DNA of 64,000 nucleotides, from the NCBI RefSeq assembly GCF_000024025.1, contig NC_013131.1:8288229-8352228 (forward strand). Reading direction: 5' to 3'. Both the position numbers and the translations under genes were made by a program. Of this stretch, positions 53,075-61,926 are shown in pieces. Source of the stretch: Catenulispora acidiphila DSM 44928. GTDB taxonomy: Bacteria > Actinomycetota > Actinomycetes > Streptomycetales > Catenulisporaceae. Every line of letters starts with the position of its first letter. The stretch's first letter is position 1. The notes below the pieces were generated by a model. The model saw only the letters and a program-made list of their open reading frames with translations, was not told the DNA's origin and searched no databases.

Positions 53075-54124
53075 TCAGGGCGTCCTCCGGACGGCCGCGT
53101 TGGCGAACACCGGCATCGCCCACGCCGGTGGTAGAGGTATCTGTTCCTCGATCTCAGCCTCAGGCAGTTGCGGCGTCGGCCGCCGAGCCGCCACCTCCCC
53201 CACCACATCCCCCACCGCCGCCGCGACGCGCGTCGGGTCGTGACCGACCACGGGCGTCCCCGCGGCCCGCAGTGCGAGCGCGAACTCCATGCATGTCCCG
53301 AAGCGGTCGCGGGGCTCCTTCGCGAGGGCTCGGGCGAGTACGGCGTCGAGTGCCAGTGGGAGGCCGGGGCGGGTGTCGGTGAGCAGCGGGGGCGGGTCGT
53401 GCAGGTGGGACCACAGGAGCGCCAGGTCCTCGTCGTGATGGTAGGGCGCGGAGCCGGTCAGGAGCTCGAAGACCAGGCAGCCGAGGCTGTATTGGTCGCC
53501 GCGGCCGTCGACGGGCTTGCCGGAGATCTGCTCGGGCGCTACGTAGTCGACCGTGCCGACGAACTGGCCGACCCGGGTGAAGCCGGTGAGGGAGGAGGAC
53601 TTCTTGGTCAGGCCGAAGTCGGTCAGGTAGACGTGTTCGGGGTGCTCGCGGTCCGTGCCCTCGGCGAGCAGGATGTTGCCCGGTTTCACGTCCCGGTGCA
53701 CCAAGCCGTGCGCGTGCGCGGCGTCCAGCGCGGAGGCGATCTGCGTGGTGATCCGCACCGCCTGCAAGACCGGCAGTGTCCCGTTCCGGTCGAGCAGCGT
53801 ACGCAGATCGCGCCCCTCGACGTACCGCATCGCGATGTAGAGCACGCCCTCGCTCTCTCCCGCCGAGAAGACCGGAATGATGTGCGGATGGTCGATCGCC
53901 GCGGCTGCGCGCGACTCGGAGGCGAACCGCAGGCGGAAGGACTCGTTGAGCGCGAGCTCCGGCGCGAGCAGCTTGACCGCGACCACTCGGCCCAAAGCTA
54001 GATCCTGCGCCCGATAGACGACCGCCATCCCGCCGCGCCCGATCTCCGTCTCCAGCTGGTATCCGGCGATCCGGTGCCCGCTCAAGCCCGCCGGGACAAC
54101 AGCCTGCGAAGGTTGCTCCACCAT
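53075..54124 (-). CDS. Ser/Thr protein kinase (PknB-type catalytic domain, soluble)
   Basis: 349 residues. The glycine loop EIGRGGMAVVYRAQ, catalytic lysine Lys51 (VVAVKLL), HRDVKPGN with Asp145, and DFG at 169-171 are intact, followed by the VGTVDYVAPEQ activation segment with its threonine. No membrane helix or PASTA repeats follow: after residue 290 only a short tail (PTPQLPEAEIEEQIPLPPAW). Its start overlaps the stop of the SH3-like gene by one base. Next to an FHA-domain transporter it is the likely writer of the phospho-threonines that FHA domains read. Confidence 0.95.
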   Translation of the reverse strand: MVEQPSQAVVPAGLSGHRIAGYQLETEIGRGGMAVVYRAQDLALGRVVAVKLLAPELALNESFRLRFASESRAAAAIDHPHIIPVFSAGESEGVLYIAMRYVEGRDLRTLLDRNGTLPVLQAVRITTQIASALDAAHAHGLVHRDVKPGNILLAEGTDREHPEHVYLTDFGLTKKSSSLTGFTRVGQFVGTVDYVAPEQISGKPVDGRGDQYSLGCLVFELLTGSAPYHHDEDLALLWSHLHDPPPLLTDTRPGLPLALDAVLARALAKEPRDRFGTCMEFALALRAAGTPVVGHDPTRVAAAVGDVVGEVAARRPTPQLPEAEIEEQIPLPPAWAMPVFANAAVRRTP

Positions 54125-54654
54125 CAGTGCTCACCCTCGCTCGCCGCCGCTGCCGCCCCATGGACGCCCGGCGGCGCCTCGACGGTCGCAAAGGTCTGAA
54201 GCTGTGTGTCGTGGCAGTACCACCAGCGGTCATGCTCAAGATCCAGCAGCCATGCCGACTCCCCGTCGACGATGACCCCCACCCGCAGCCCGACGCTTCG
54301 CTCCCGAAACGCCTGCAGATCGATCGTGCCCGCAGCCAGTTGCTCGACCAGCTGCCGATAGGCGGTGAGCGTCCGCTCCAACTGAGCCAGCAGCGGACGG
54401 GGATCCGGCGTCCGCGCCTGCGGTCGGTCCGTACCCGGCGGACCGTCCGGCAGCGCGACCAGCAGTCGGCCGTCGACCCACGCCGACCAGTTGTTCGCGC
54501 ACAGCACCCGAGCCCAGTCGCCCTGCGTCTCGACGACCTGGACCGGCAGGACGGGGTCCAGCAGGGCGGAGGGCTCAGAAGGGTCCGGGCCGTCCCACGT
54601 CGGCATCCCGTCCAGGGGCGTCACATGGGTCGGCCGGAAGCCAGTGTCGTTCAT
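54124..54654 (-). CDS. SH3-like domain protein
   Basis: 176 residues. PVQVVETQGDWARVLCANNW, then SAWVDGRLLVAL, resembles a bacterial SH3-type fold. A helical middle (LLAQLERTLTAYRQLVEQLA) and a second domain (VGVIVDGESAWLLDLEHDRW, WYCHD) follow. It lies between the FHA transporter and the kinase, in translational overlap with the latter, so it probably works with them. No signal peptide was seen; function unknown. Confidence 0.7.
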   Translation of the reverse strand: MNDTGFRPTHVTPLDGMPTWDGPDPSEPSALLDPVLPVQVVETQGDWARVLCANNWSAWVDGRLLVALPDGPPGTDRPQARTPDPRPLLAQLERTLTAYRQLVEQLAAGTIDLQAFRERSVGLRVGVIVDGESAWLLDLEHDRWWYCHDTQLQTFATVEAPPGVHGAAAAASEGEH

Positions 54655-54678
54655 GGCGCCTCCCGGATCACCCGGATC

Positions 54679-57012
54679 TCACCGGCGCATGATCGCCGGC
54701 TCGTGGCGGCGCAGCAGCCGAGCGACCGCCAGGCCCAGGATCAGCGACATCAGCAGCATGGCTCCCATGTCGAGCAGCCAGGTGCTCGTCTTGTGGGCGA
54801 ACAGCGGATCAGCGGTCAGGGTGCCGGGGACGACCTGGTGCAGGTCGATCGTGCTCGCCATGGCGGCCAGCGCCCAGCGCGAGGGGACGAGCCAGGACAG
54901 CTGGTTCAAGCCGGGGACGTTGTGCAGCTGCAGCAACGCGCCGCAGAAGACGACCTGGATGATCGCCAGCAGCACCAGCAGCGGCATCGTCACCTCCTCC
55001 TTCTTCACGAGGGCGGAGATGAGCAGCCCGAGCATCATCGCGGTGAAGGACAGCAGCGCGACGGCGAGCGCGATCTCGATCAGCGGCGGCATCAGCACCC
55101 CGCCGCCGGCCGGCCTGATCCGCACCCCGGCCAGCCCGATCACCGTCATCACCACGGCCTGCACCACGGTGATGGCGCCGAGCACGACGATCTTCGACCA
55201 CAGATACGCGGACCGGGACAAGCCCACGGCTCGCTCCCGGCGATAGACGGCGCGTTCCTTGACCAGCTCGCGCACCGCGTTCGCCGCGCCGACCAGCAGA
55301 CCGCCGACGCAGAGGATGAGCAGCGCGTTCAGCGCCGTGTCGGAGGTGAGCTTGCTGCCGGCGAGCGCCCGCGCCATCGCGCCCATCACGAACGGCAGGA
55401 TGATCATGACCGCCAGGAACGTGCGGTCGGCGGCCAGCGCCGCCACGTACCGGCGCACCAGCGTGCTCAGCTGGCCGAACCAGCTCTGCGCCTTGGGCGG
55501 CTCGGCGTACCGGATCTCGACCGCGGCCTGCGCGGGCTGGTGCTCCATCGTGCCGGCGACGTACTTCCGATATGTACCCGACGTCTGGTACCGCCCGGCC
55601 CAGTCGCGATCCTGATCGTTCTCGAAGGCCTCGAACGCCTCCGGCCACTGCTCGAAACCAAAGAAAGTCAGGGCGTCGGCTGGCGGCCCGAAGTAGGCGA
55701 TGCGACCGCCGGGCGCGAGCACCAGAAGGCGATCGCACACTTCGAGGTTCAGGACGCTGTGCGTCACCACGATCACGGTCCGGCCGTCGTCGGCGAGCCG
55801 GCGCAGCAAGTGCATGACGGAGCGGTCCATGCCGGGGTCCAGCCCGGAAGTCGGCTCGTCCAGGAACAGCAGCGAAGGCTTGGTCAGCAGCTCCAGCGCG
55901 ACGCTCACGCGCTTGCGCTGCCCTCCGGACAGACTGGAGATCACCTGGTCCGCGCGCTGTGTCAGCCCGAGTTCGGTGATGACCTCCTCGACCCGGTCCG
56001 CCCGCTCGCCCTTCTCGGTGTCGCCAGGGAAGCGCAGCTCGGCGGCGTAGGACAAGGCGCGGCGGACTCCCAGCTGGGTGTGCAGGATGTCGTCCTGCGG
56101 GACCAGGCCGATGCGCTGCCGCAGCTCGGCGTAGTCCTGGTACAGGTCGCGGCCGTCGTAGCGCACGCTGCCCCGGTCGGCGGGGCGCATCCCGGTGAGC
56201 GCGTTGAGCAGCGTGGACTTGCCGGCGCCGCTGGGCCCGACCACGGCCAGCAGCGACTTCTCGGCGACCGGGAAGGAGACGGCGTCCAGCAGGACGCGCG
56301 GCTCCGGCCCGACCTGCACCGACAGCCCTTCGACCTGCAGCGCGACCTCGCCGGTGTCGACGTACTCCTGGATCTCGTCGCCGACCAGGCAGAAGACCGA
56401 GTGCCCGATGCCGATCAGGTCGCCGGGCTCGACGATCGCGGTCAGCACCGGCTGGCCGTTGAGGAACGTGCCGTTGTGGCTGCCCAGGTCCTCGATCTCG
56501 TGGCGGCCGTCGGGGCGGGTGCGCAGCTCGGCGTGCGAGCGCGAGACGCTCAGGTCCTCGACGACCAGGTCGTTGTCCAGGGCGCGGCCGATGCGGACGG
56601 TGCGCTCGGGAAGGGGGCGCACCGTCGTCGGCTGCCGGTAGGAGCCGGTGATCGCGGTGAGCGCGGAGGGCCGGGCGGCCTTCTTCGGGGTGGCGGGGCG
56701 CGCCACGGCGAGCAGGCTGGCCCGCGGTCCGTCCTGCGGATTGCCGAACCGGAGCATCGAGCCCGGGCCGACCTCGAGATGCCTGACCCGGTGGCCCTGG
56801 CCGTCGTAGGTGCCGTTGGTGCTTCCGACGTCGTCCAAGGCCCAATGCCCGCGGTCGACGTGCAGCACGGCGTGGTGCCAGGAGACCCGGGGATCGGTAA
56901 GGACCACGTCGCCAAGGGGATCGCGGCCGATCTGATACTCGCGGCTCGGGCTCATCACCCGCGAGTCGCCCTCGGTCTGGAGCACCAACTCCGCGCCTGG
57001 CTGATCCGCCAT
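54679..57012 (-). CDS. FHA-FHA-ABCG fusion transporter (Rv1747-like)
   Basis: 777 residues. FHA domain 1 (about residues 25-95; IGRDPLGDVVLTDPRVSWHH and STNGTY) and FHA domain 2 (about 120-205; RIGRALDNDLVVEDLSVSRS, HNGTFLNG) both keep the Arg/Ser/Asn phospho-threonine pocket residues. The ABC domain has [18 protein letters not shown] and LLFLDEPTSGLDPG; six membrane helices of ABC2 type follow (about 510-777). This layout is that of Mycobacterium Rv1747, an exporter phosphorylated by the adjacent kinase PknF. Substrate unknown; export of cell-wall lipids or glycolipids has been discussed for the mycobacterial protein. Confidence 0.93.
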   Translation of the reverse strand: MADQPGAELVLQTEGDSRVMSPSREYQIGRDPLGDVVLTDPRVSWHHAVLHVDRGHWALDDVGSTNGTYDGQGHRVRHLEVGPGSMLRFGNPQDGPRASLLAVARPATPKKAARPSALTAITGSYRQPTTVRPLPERTVRIGRALDNDLVVEDLSVSRSHAELRTRPDGRHEIEDLGSHNGTFLNGQPVLTAIVEPGDLIGIGHSVFCLVGDEIQEYVDTGEVALQVEGLSVQVGPEPRVLLDAVSFPVAEKSLLAVVGPSGAGKSTLLNALTGMRPADRGSVRYDGRDLYQDYAELRQRIGLVPQDDILHTQLGVRRALSYAAELRFPGDTEKGERADRVEEVITELGLTQRADQVISSLSGGQRKRVSVALELLTKPSLLFLDEPTSGLDPGMDRSVMHLLRRLADDGRTVIVVTHSVLNLEVCDRLLVLAPGGRIAYFGPPADALTFFGFEQWPEAFEAFENDQDRDWAGRYQTSGTYRKYVAGTMEHQPAQAAVEIRYAEPPKAQSWFGQLSTLVRRYVAALAADRTFLAVMIILPFVMGAMARALAGSKLTSDTALNALLILCVGGLLVGAANAVRELVKERAVYRRERAVGLSRSAYLWSKIVVLGAITVVQAVVMTVIGLAGVRIRPAGGGVLMPPLIEIALAVALLSFTAMMLGLLISALVKKEEVTMPLLVLLAIIQVVFCGALLQLHNVPGLNQLSWLVPSRWALAAMASTIDLHQVVPGTLTADPLFAHKTSTWLLDMGAMLLMSLILGLAVARLLRRHEPAIMRR

Positions 57013-57112
57013 GCCTTCGAGCCTAGCTCAGCCGCAGGGCTCCCGCCTGCGGTGCGGCGGGCGCCGACCCTGCCGGTGAGGACGCCTGGCGAGGCGGCGG
57101 CGGACTCGCGAA

Positions 57113-57142
57113 TTGTCGGAGGTATCGCAGTACTCGTCTATA
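57113..57142 (+). promoter_or_regulatory. possible promoter of the lanthipeptide operon
   Basis: TTGTCG (57113-57118), 18-base spacer, TCTATA (57137-57142). It lies 107 bp before the precursor start, in the 237-bp divergent gap from the FHA transporter gene. The match to a sigma-70-type promoter is moderate. Confidence 0.35.
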
Positions 57143-57249
57143 CGCACCCGTACGCATAGCTCGGCGAGGCCGCGGGCGCAGACCATGGAGAACGGGAGGC
57201 CGCACAAGCGGCCAACCAGTCCGAACCGACATGAATCCATGGAGGAATC

Positions 57250-57366
57250 ATGAACGACGTCCTGAGCCTGGCCGAGCTCGTGATCGACGACGAGACCGAG
57301 CGCGGCCTGTTCGGCACCCCGTCGATCAGCTGCGGCCAGACCAGCGCGGTCAGCGACCACTGCTGA
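57250..57366 (+). CDS. class III lanthipeptide precursor with a C-terminal avionin motif
   Basis: 38 residues from ATG 57250 with a strong ATGGAGGAATC. The leader (MNDVLSLAELVIDDETERGL) has the hydrophobic LSLAELV helix like the LxLQ-type leaders recognised by LanKC enzymes. The core follows as FGTPSISCGQTSAVSDHC. The last seven residues are Ser32-A-V-Ser35-D-H-Cys38, the Ser-x2-Ser-x2-Cys layout that gives labionin, and with C-terminal decarboxylation avionin. A second Cys28 with Ser25, Ser27 and Thr23 nearby could form an extra ring. The gene is too short for routine gene callers. LanKC and LanD genes follow directly, which supports the call. Confidence 0.85.
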   Translation: MNDVLSLAELVIDDETERGLFGTPSISCGQTSAVSDHC

Positions 57367-57378
57367 CCGTTTCCGCAA

Positions 57379-57413
57379 GGTGCCGGCCGGGCCTCACGGC
57401 CCTGGCCGGCACC
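57379..57413 (+). terminator. strong hairpin between precursor and synthetase genes
   Basis: Ten base pairs (GGTGCCGGCC/GGCCGGCACC), a one-base bulge, then five more (GGGCC/GGCCC), closed by TCAC. No T-tract follows. Such partial terminators after a lantibiotic precursor gene keep precursor mRNA in excess of the modification genes. Confidence 0.65.
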
Positions 57414-57455
57414 GCCGCGCCGAACGCCGGACCACAGGGATGGGTGGGGAAAACG

Positions 57456-60041
57456 ATGCGCAGGTTCGACAGCTACGTCAGCGCCGCGAAGGCGGATCCG
57501 CGGTTCTACGACACCTTGGCGCGCCTGGAGACCGACGACGACCTCGCCGCGCGCATGGCCGCGGGAATCGGTCCGGACTTCTCGGTCACGATCAAGGACA
57601 TCTGGGCTGTGGCTGTGGCGCACTCCGAGCAGCTTCCGGAGATGCCCGACCATGGATGGAAGATCCATGTCTCGGCGCGCGCCGACCAGGCGGCCGCGGC
57701 GCTGGACGCGGTCTGCGCCTTGTTCCAGGCAAAGCCTTTCAACTTCAAGTGCCTGCGCGACATGCGCTTCGTCCGGATGAGTTCGGCCCGCTGGTGGACA
57801 CCGGGCCAGGTCGGCAAGGTGCTGGCGATCTATCCGCGCACCGCCGAGGAGTGCCGTGACCTGCTCGCGGAGCTCACACCGCTGCTGAAGGACATCCGTG
57901 GCCCTTACGTCCTCACCGATCGCCGCCACGAAGGTTCGCAAGCCCTGTTCTACCGCTACGGCGAATTCCGCGCTCTGGGCCGGCGCAGCCCGGATGGCGA
58001 TCGCATCCCGATCGTCAAAGGCCCGGACGGCCAGACGTGGCGCGATGAGCGGGGTCCGGTCTACCGGAGGCCGCCGTGGGTCGACGAGCTGTTCCCGCAG
58101 GACGAGACGGAGGGGAAGCAGCAGTCTCATACGTTGCACGGATACCGCGTCATCAGGCCTCTGCATTACTCCGGGACCGGCGGCGTCTATCTCGCCGAGC
58201 GGGTCAGCGACGGCGTGCAGGTCGTCCTGAAAGAGGCACGAGCCGAAACCGGCTTCAGCGAGGCCGGAACGCAGGCGCAGGACCGGCTCCGCCGCGAATT
58301 CGACGCCCTGACGCGCCTCAAGGGAAGCGGCGTCGCGCCGGAGCCGATCGAGCTGTTCGAGGAGTGGGAGCACCTGTTCCTGGTCGAGGAGTTCATCGAC
58401 GGTCTGGCTCTGATCAGCTTCATCGGGGCGAACCATCCGCTGACCCGCAACATCGACGACCCGGACACCGTCGAGCGCTACCGCTCGGTCATCGCCGCGA
58501 CCGTGTCCGGTCTGCGCCGCGCGGTCGAGGCCTGCCACAACGTCGGCCTGACCTACGGCGATCTGTCGCTCACCAACATCATCGTCGACCCGGAGACGCA
58601 CCAGGTGCGCCTGATCGACTTCGAGTCCGTCCGGCCGGTCGACGTGGACCAGGAAGGCTATCCGCACACCGCGGGCTTCGCCCCGGCCGAGACCGCCGGT
58701 ATCCACGACGGCCGGATCATCGACGGCTACGGCATCGACGCGACCGAGCTGGCGATGCTCATGCCGCGTCCCACGTTCCGCGACCTCGACGCCGCGGCGT
58801 TGGCGCGCTCCGCGCACTTCCTCGCCGCCGGGCTCGACTACCCGGTCGAAGACCTGCTCGACCGCTTGGAGCTCGCCGCCGACACCGCGCTGGAGGATCT
58901 GCCCGGTCCGGCCGACCTCGCCGCGCAGGCCATGCGGTTCGCCACCGCGGTGATGACGCCGGAGCGCGACGACCGGCTGTTCCCGGCCGATCCGCTGGTC
59001 ATGGCGACGAATCCCTGGTCGGTCGGCTACGGCGCGGCCGGGGTCGTCAGGGCCCTGCATCGCATCACCGGCGAGGTCCCGGAGCCCGTCCGGGACTGGA
59101 TGCGCCGCTCGGCGCCGAGTCTGGCGAAGATCCCGCCCGGGCTCTACACGGGCCGTGCCGGGGTGGCGTGGACGCTGCACGACATCGGTGAAACCGAGTG
59201 GAGCCGCGAGATTCTGGACACGGCGGTGGCCGACGCCGCGAGCTGGCCGGACATGCCCGCGAGCATCCTGTCGGGCTGGGCCGGTATCGGGACGGCGTGC
59301 CTGGCGCTGGGCAGCGTCGCGGGTGGGGAACGCTTCCTGGAGCACGCCGAGCGCATCGGAAGCGACCTCGCCACGTCCGGTCAGGACGACGGTCAGGGAC
59401 TGCACTGGCCGGTCGCCGGCCAGAACTTCCGGTCGGTCGGCTACGACCGGGGGTCGGCCGGCATCGCGACCTTCCTGCTGTCCTTGTTCTGCGTGACCGG
59501 GGACAAGCGATACCTCCGGATCGGTCGGCGCGCCCTCGAATACGACCTCGCGCAGGCCATCGAGCACGACGAGGTCATGCTGTCCTTCCCGCAGCGGGTC
59601 GGCGGCGGCACGTCCACGCCCTACTGGTCGCGGGGCGCCGCGGGCATGGGCACGGCGCTGATCCGGTTCTGCCGCGTCACCGGCGATCCCCGGCTGCGCG
59701 CGGTGCTGGACCAGCTGATGCGCTCGCGCGTCGCCGGGATCAGCGTCAGCCCGGCGCTGTTCAACGGCATGGCGGGAATGGCGAACGTGGCGCTCGATTA
59801 CGCCGAACTGCTCGACGCGCCGGAGTACCGGCAGAACGCGAGCCGCATCTGCGGGGCGATCCGTAGCCTGGCGAGCCTGCAACCGGAAGGCGTGGCCTTC
59901 CCTGGCGAGTCTCTGGTGCGGTTCAGCACCGACTACGCCACCGGCAGCGCGGGGATCGCGCTCGTCCTGGACCGGCTGGAGCGGACTTCTGGCGACTTCA
60001 ACTTCACGGTCGACCACCTCCTGGACGGCCATCGTGCATGA
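57456..60041 (+). CDS. class III lanthipeptide synthetase (LanKC)
   Basis: The start is ATG 57456 (MRRFDSYVSAAKADPRFYDT) with GGGG upstream, 861 residues. An N-terminal lyase-like domain (about 1-215) is followed by a Ser/Thr kinase-like domain (about 225-480): glycine loop YSGTGGVYLAER, Lys259 in VVLKEA, Asp369 in TYGDLSLTN and Asp388 in LIDFES. The C-terminal cyclase-like domain (about 510-861) has the alpha/alpha repeats but lacks the zinc Cys-Cys-His: YWSRGAAG and LFNGMAGM stand where WCxG and CHG would be. That makes it class III, not class IV. It phosphorylates and eliminates Ser/Thr of the precursor and forms (labionin) rings. It overlaps the LanD gene by 8 bp. Confidence 0.93.
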   Translation: MRRFDSYVSAAKADPRFYDTLARLETDDDLAARMAAGIGPDFSVTIKDIWAVAVAHSEQLPEMPDHGWKIHVSARADQAAAALDAVCALFQAKPFNFKCLRDMRFVRMSSARWWTPGQVGKVLAIYPRTAEECRDLLAELTPLLKDIRGPYVLTDRRHEGSQALFYRYGEFRALGRRSPDGDRIPIVKGPDGQTWRDERGPVYRRPPWVDELFPQDETEGKQQSHTLHGYRVIRPLHYSGTGGVYLAERVSDGVQVVLKEARAETGFSEAGTQAQDRLRREFDALTRLKGSGVAPEPIELFEEWEHLFLVEEFIDGLALISFIGANHPLTRNIDDPDTVERYRSVIAATVSGLRRAVEACHNVGLTYGDLSLTNIIVDPETHQVRLIDFESVRPVDVDQEGYPHTAGFAPAETAGIHDGRIIDGYGIDATELAMLMPRPTFRDLDAAALARSAHFLAAGLDYPVEDLLDRLELAADTALEDLPGPADLAAQAMRFATAVMTPERDDRLFPADPLVMATNPWSVGYGAAGVVRALHRITGEVPEPVRDWMRRSAPSLAKIPPGLYTGRAGVAWTLHDIGETEWSREILDTAVADAASWPDMPASILSGWAGIGTACLALGSVAGGERFLEHAERIGSDLATSGQDDGQGLHWPVAGQNFRSVGYDRGSAGIATFLLSLFCVTGDKRYLRIGRRALEYDLAQAIEHDEVMLSFPQRVGGGTSTPYWSRGAAGMGTALIRFCRVTGDPRLRAVLDQLMRSRVAGISVSPALFNGMAGMANVALDYAELLDAPEYRQNASRICGAIRSLASLQPEGVAFPGESLVRFSTDYATGSAGIALVLDRLERTSGDFNFTVDHLLDGHRA

Positions 60042-60585
60042 CAGGGCCCTGTCGGTGATCGTGTGCGGTTCCAGCGCCGCGTTGTCGCTGACCCAATACC
60101 TGTCCCGGATTCGGCGGCAGATCGGCGAGGACCCCATCAGGGTTCTGCTGACGTACTCCGCGCAGCGGTTCGTCTCGCCGGACACCGTGCACTGGTACGC
60201 CGACGAGTGCTTCGTCAGCGAGGATCCGCGGTTGAACCCGACGGAATTCGCTTTGCGGTCACGGGGCGTGGTGGTGCTGCCGACCACCGCCAACATGCTG
60301 GCTTCCGCGGCGTTGGGACTGGCGGGAACGCCCGCGCAGACCGTTCTGCTGATGGCTGAGCCGCCGACGCTGTTCTTTCCCAGCATGAATCAGGTCATGT
60401 GGCGCCGGGGCACGACCGGTACGCATGTCAGCGCACTGCGCGCCGAAGGGCATGTGGTCGTCGATCCGCAGCCCGGCGAGGCGTACGAGATGTGGAAGCG
60501 GCGCATCGTGGACAGCCTGGTCATGCCGGGACCGGATGAGGCGGCGGCAATCGTCGGGCGCTGGTGGGAGCAGCGCGATGGCTGA
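60034..60585 (+). CDS. LanD-type flavoprotein cysteine decarboxylase (HFCD family)
   Basis: 183 residues from GTG 60034, inside the end of the LanKC gene. The HFCD fold is shown by VIVCGSSAALSLTQYLSRI (FMN phosphate loop), a histidine in SPDTVHWYAD, VLPTTANMLASAALGLAG in the place of EpiD's PASANT, and FFPSMNQVMWRRG, an exact PxMNxxMW substrate motif. EpiD-like enzymes oxidatively decarboxylate a C-terminal cysteine to an enethiolate. The precursor here ends in cysteine, so the pair predicts an aminovinyl-cysteine-containing ring. Pantothenate (CoaC) function is unlikely because the gene sits inside a lanthipeptide operon and lacks the CoaB half. Confidence 0.9.
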   Translation: MHDRALSVIVCGSSAALSLTQYLSRIRRQIGEDPIRVLLTYSAQRFVSPDTVHWYADECFVSEDPRLNPTEFALRSRGVVVLPTTANMLASAALGLAGTPAQTVLLMAEPPTLFFPSMNQVMWRRGTTGTHVSALRAEGHVVVDPQPGEAYEMWKRRIVDSLVMPGPDEAAAIVGRWWEQRDG

Positions 60586-61864
60586 CCGGCCGGTGCGGGC
60601 GCTGCTCGGCGACCTGGACTTCCGGCGGCTGTGGATCGGCGCGGGGCTCTCGGCGTTCGGGTCGCAGTTCACTGCTTTGGCCGTCCCGCTGCTGGTTCTG
60701 CGGCAAACCGGTTCGCCGCGGCTCGCAGGGGTGGTCGCGACCTGCCGGTTCGTCGTGTTCTTCGCGGTGCAGCTGCCGTGCGGGGTCATCGCCGACCGGC
60801 TCTCGCGGCGTGCGGTACTGCTGACCGCCGACGCTGTTCGGGCGGTGGTGATGGCGGTGCTGACCGTGGTCGCGGTGGACCGGTCGGCGGATGTCGTGGC
60901 GTGGCTGATCGTCTGTCTGACGGCGGAGGGGGTGTTCAGCGCGGCGGCCAACGTCGCGGCGATGGCCGCCATGCCGGAGGTCGTTCCGGAGCCGCGGCGC
61001 GCCACCGCGATGGCGTTGGCGCAGATGCAGGGCTCTGCGACGCAGCTGGCGGGGCCGTTGGTGGGCGGGCTGTTGTTCGCGGCTGGTTCCGCTGTGCCGT
61101 TCGCGGTCGATGCGGCGAGCTATCTGGCGAGCTTGGTGCTGGTGCTGTTCGTGCGCAGACCGCTCGGGGGCGGCGGGAGGGACGAGGAGTTCACGCTGCG
61201 CAAGGATCTCGTCGTCGGACTCGCGTTCGTCCGCCGGTCGCGGTATCTCATGATCCTGATGGTGTGGTCGGCGCTGATGAACTTCGGGACCGCCGGTCTT
61301 GGTTTCGTGGTGGTGGTTGCGGTGGGCGGCGAGCATCACGGGCGCCTGCTGGGTCCGGCGCTGGCTCTGTCGGCGGTGGGCAGCATGGTCGGCGCTGCGC
61401 TCGCGCCTCGGTTTCGGGAGGTGAACGAGGACGGGCTCATCAGGAGCGTCACGTTGGGGATCGTCCTGCTCGCGCTGGGCGCCGCGGTGGTCGGCGAGCC
61501 GGTTGTCATCGCTGCGTGCTTCGCCGGGGTCGCGTTGCTGGGTCCGATCGTGGTGATTCCGAAGAACGTCCGGGTCTACGCGCTGGTGCCGACCGAGTTG
61601 ACCGGCAGAGCACAGGGAGCGCTCTTCCTTATCGGCGGCAGCCTGTATCCGTTCGCGGCTGTGCTCAACGGTTTTCTTGCTGAGCGTTACTCCACGCGCG
61701 TCGCGTTGGGGCTGGACACCGCAGTGCTCGCGGTCGTGCTGGTCATCACTCTGGCGCCGGCGTTCCGGCGGACGACGGCGCTGGCAGAGGCCCACGCGGT
61801 CACCGCTGCCGAGCCGGCTGTTCCGGTGAGCGGAACAGCGGAGGTACATTTAGGACGCGAGTGA
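60578..61864 (+). CDS. MFS exporter of the lanthipeptide cluster
   Basis: 428 residues from ATG 60578, overlapping the LanD stop, behind GGGAG. Twelve helices are visible with GVIADRLSRRAVLL as motif A and AMALAQMQGSATQLAGPLVG in the middle of the N-half, the look of the enterobactin-exporter/macrolide-pump type MFS (MFS_3). It probably exports the modified peptide or gives self-protection. There is no LanT or protease gene in the operon, so leader removal must use another protease. A short inverted repeat (GAGCGCC/GGCGCTC) lies after it. Confidence 0.9.
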   Translation: MADRPVRALLGDLDFRRLWIGAGLSAFGSQFTALAVPLLVLRQTGSPRLAGVVATCRFVVFFAVQLPCGVIADRLSRRAVLLTADAVRAVVMAVLTVVAVDRSADVVAWLIVCLTAEGVFSAAANVAAMAAMPEVVPEPRRATAMALAQMQGSATQLAGPLVGGLLFAAGSAVPFAVDAASYLASLVLVLFVRRPLGGGGRDEEFTLRKDLVVGLAFVRRSRYLMILMVWSALMNFGTAGLGFVVVVAVGGEHHGRLLGPALALSAVGSMVGAALAPRFREVNEDGLIRSVTLGIVLLALGAAVVGEPVVIAACFAGVALLGPIVVIPKNVRVYALVPTELTGRAQGALFLIGGSLYPFAAVLNGFLAERYSTRVALGLDTAVLAVVLVITLAPAFRRTTALAEAHAVTAAEPAVPVSGTAEVHLGRE

Positions 61865-61926
61865 ATATTCTGAGCGCCTCAGCCTGCTGATCATCGGCGG
61901 GCGCTCGGGTCGGGGGAGGAAGATCA

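Noticed and set aside
57138..60386. Long minus-strand open frame opposite LanKC
   Set aside because: Antisense shadow; the plus strand encodes an obvious LanKC and LanD.
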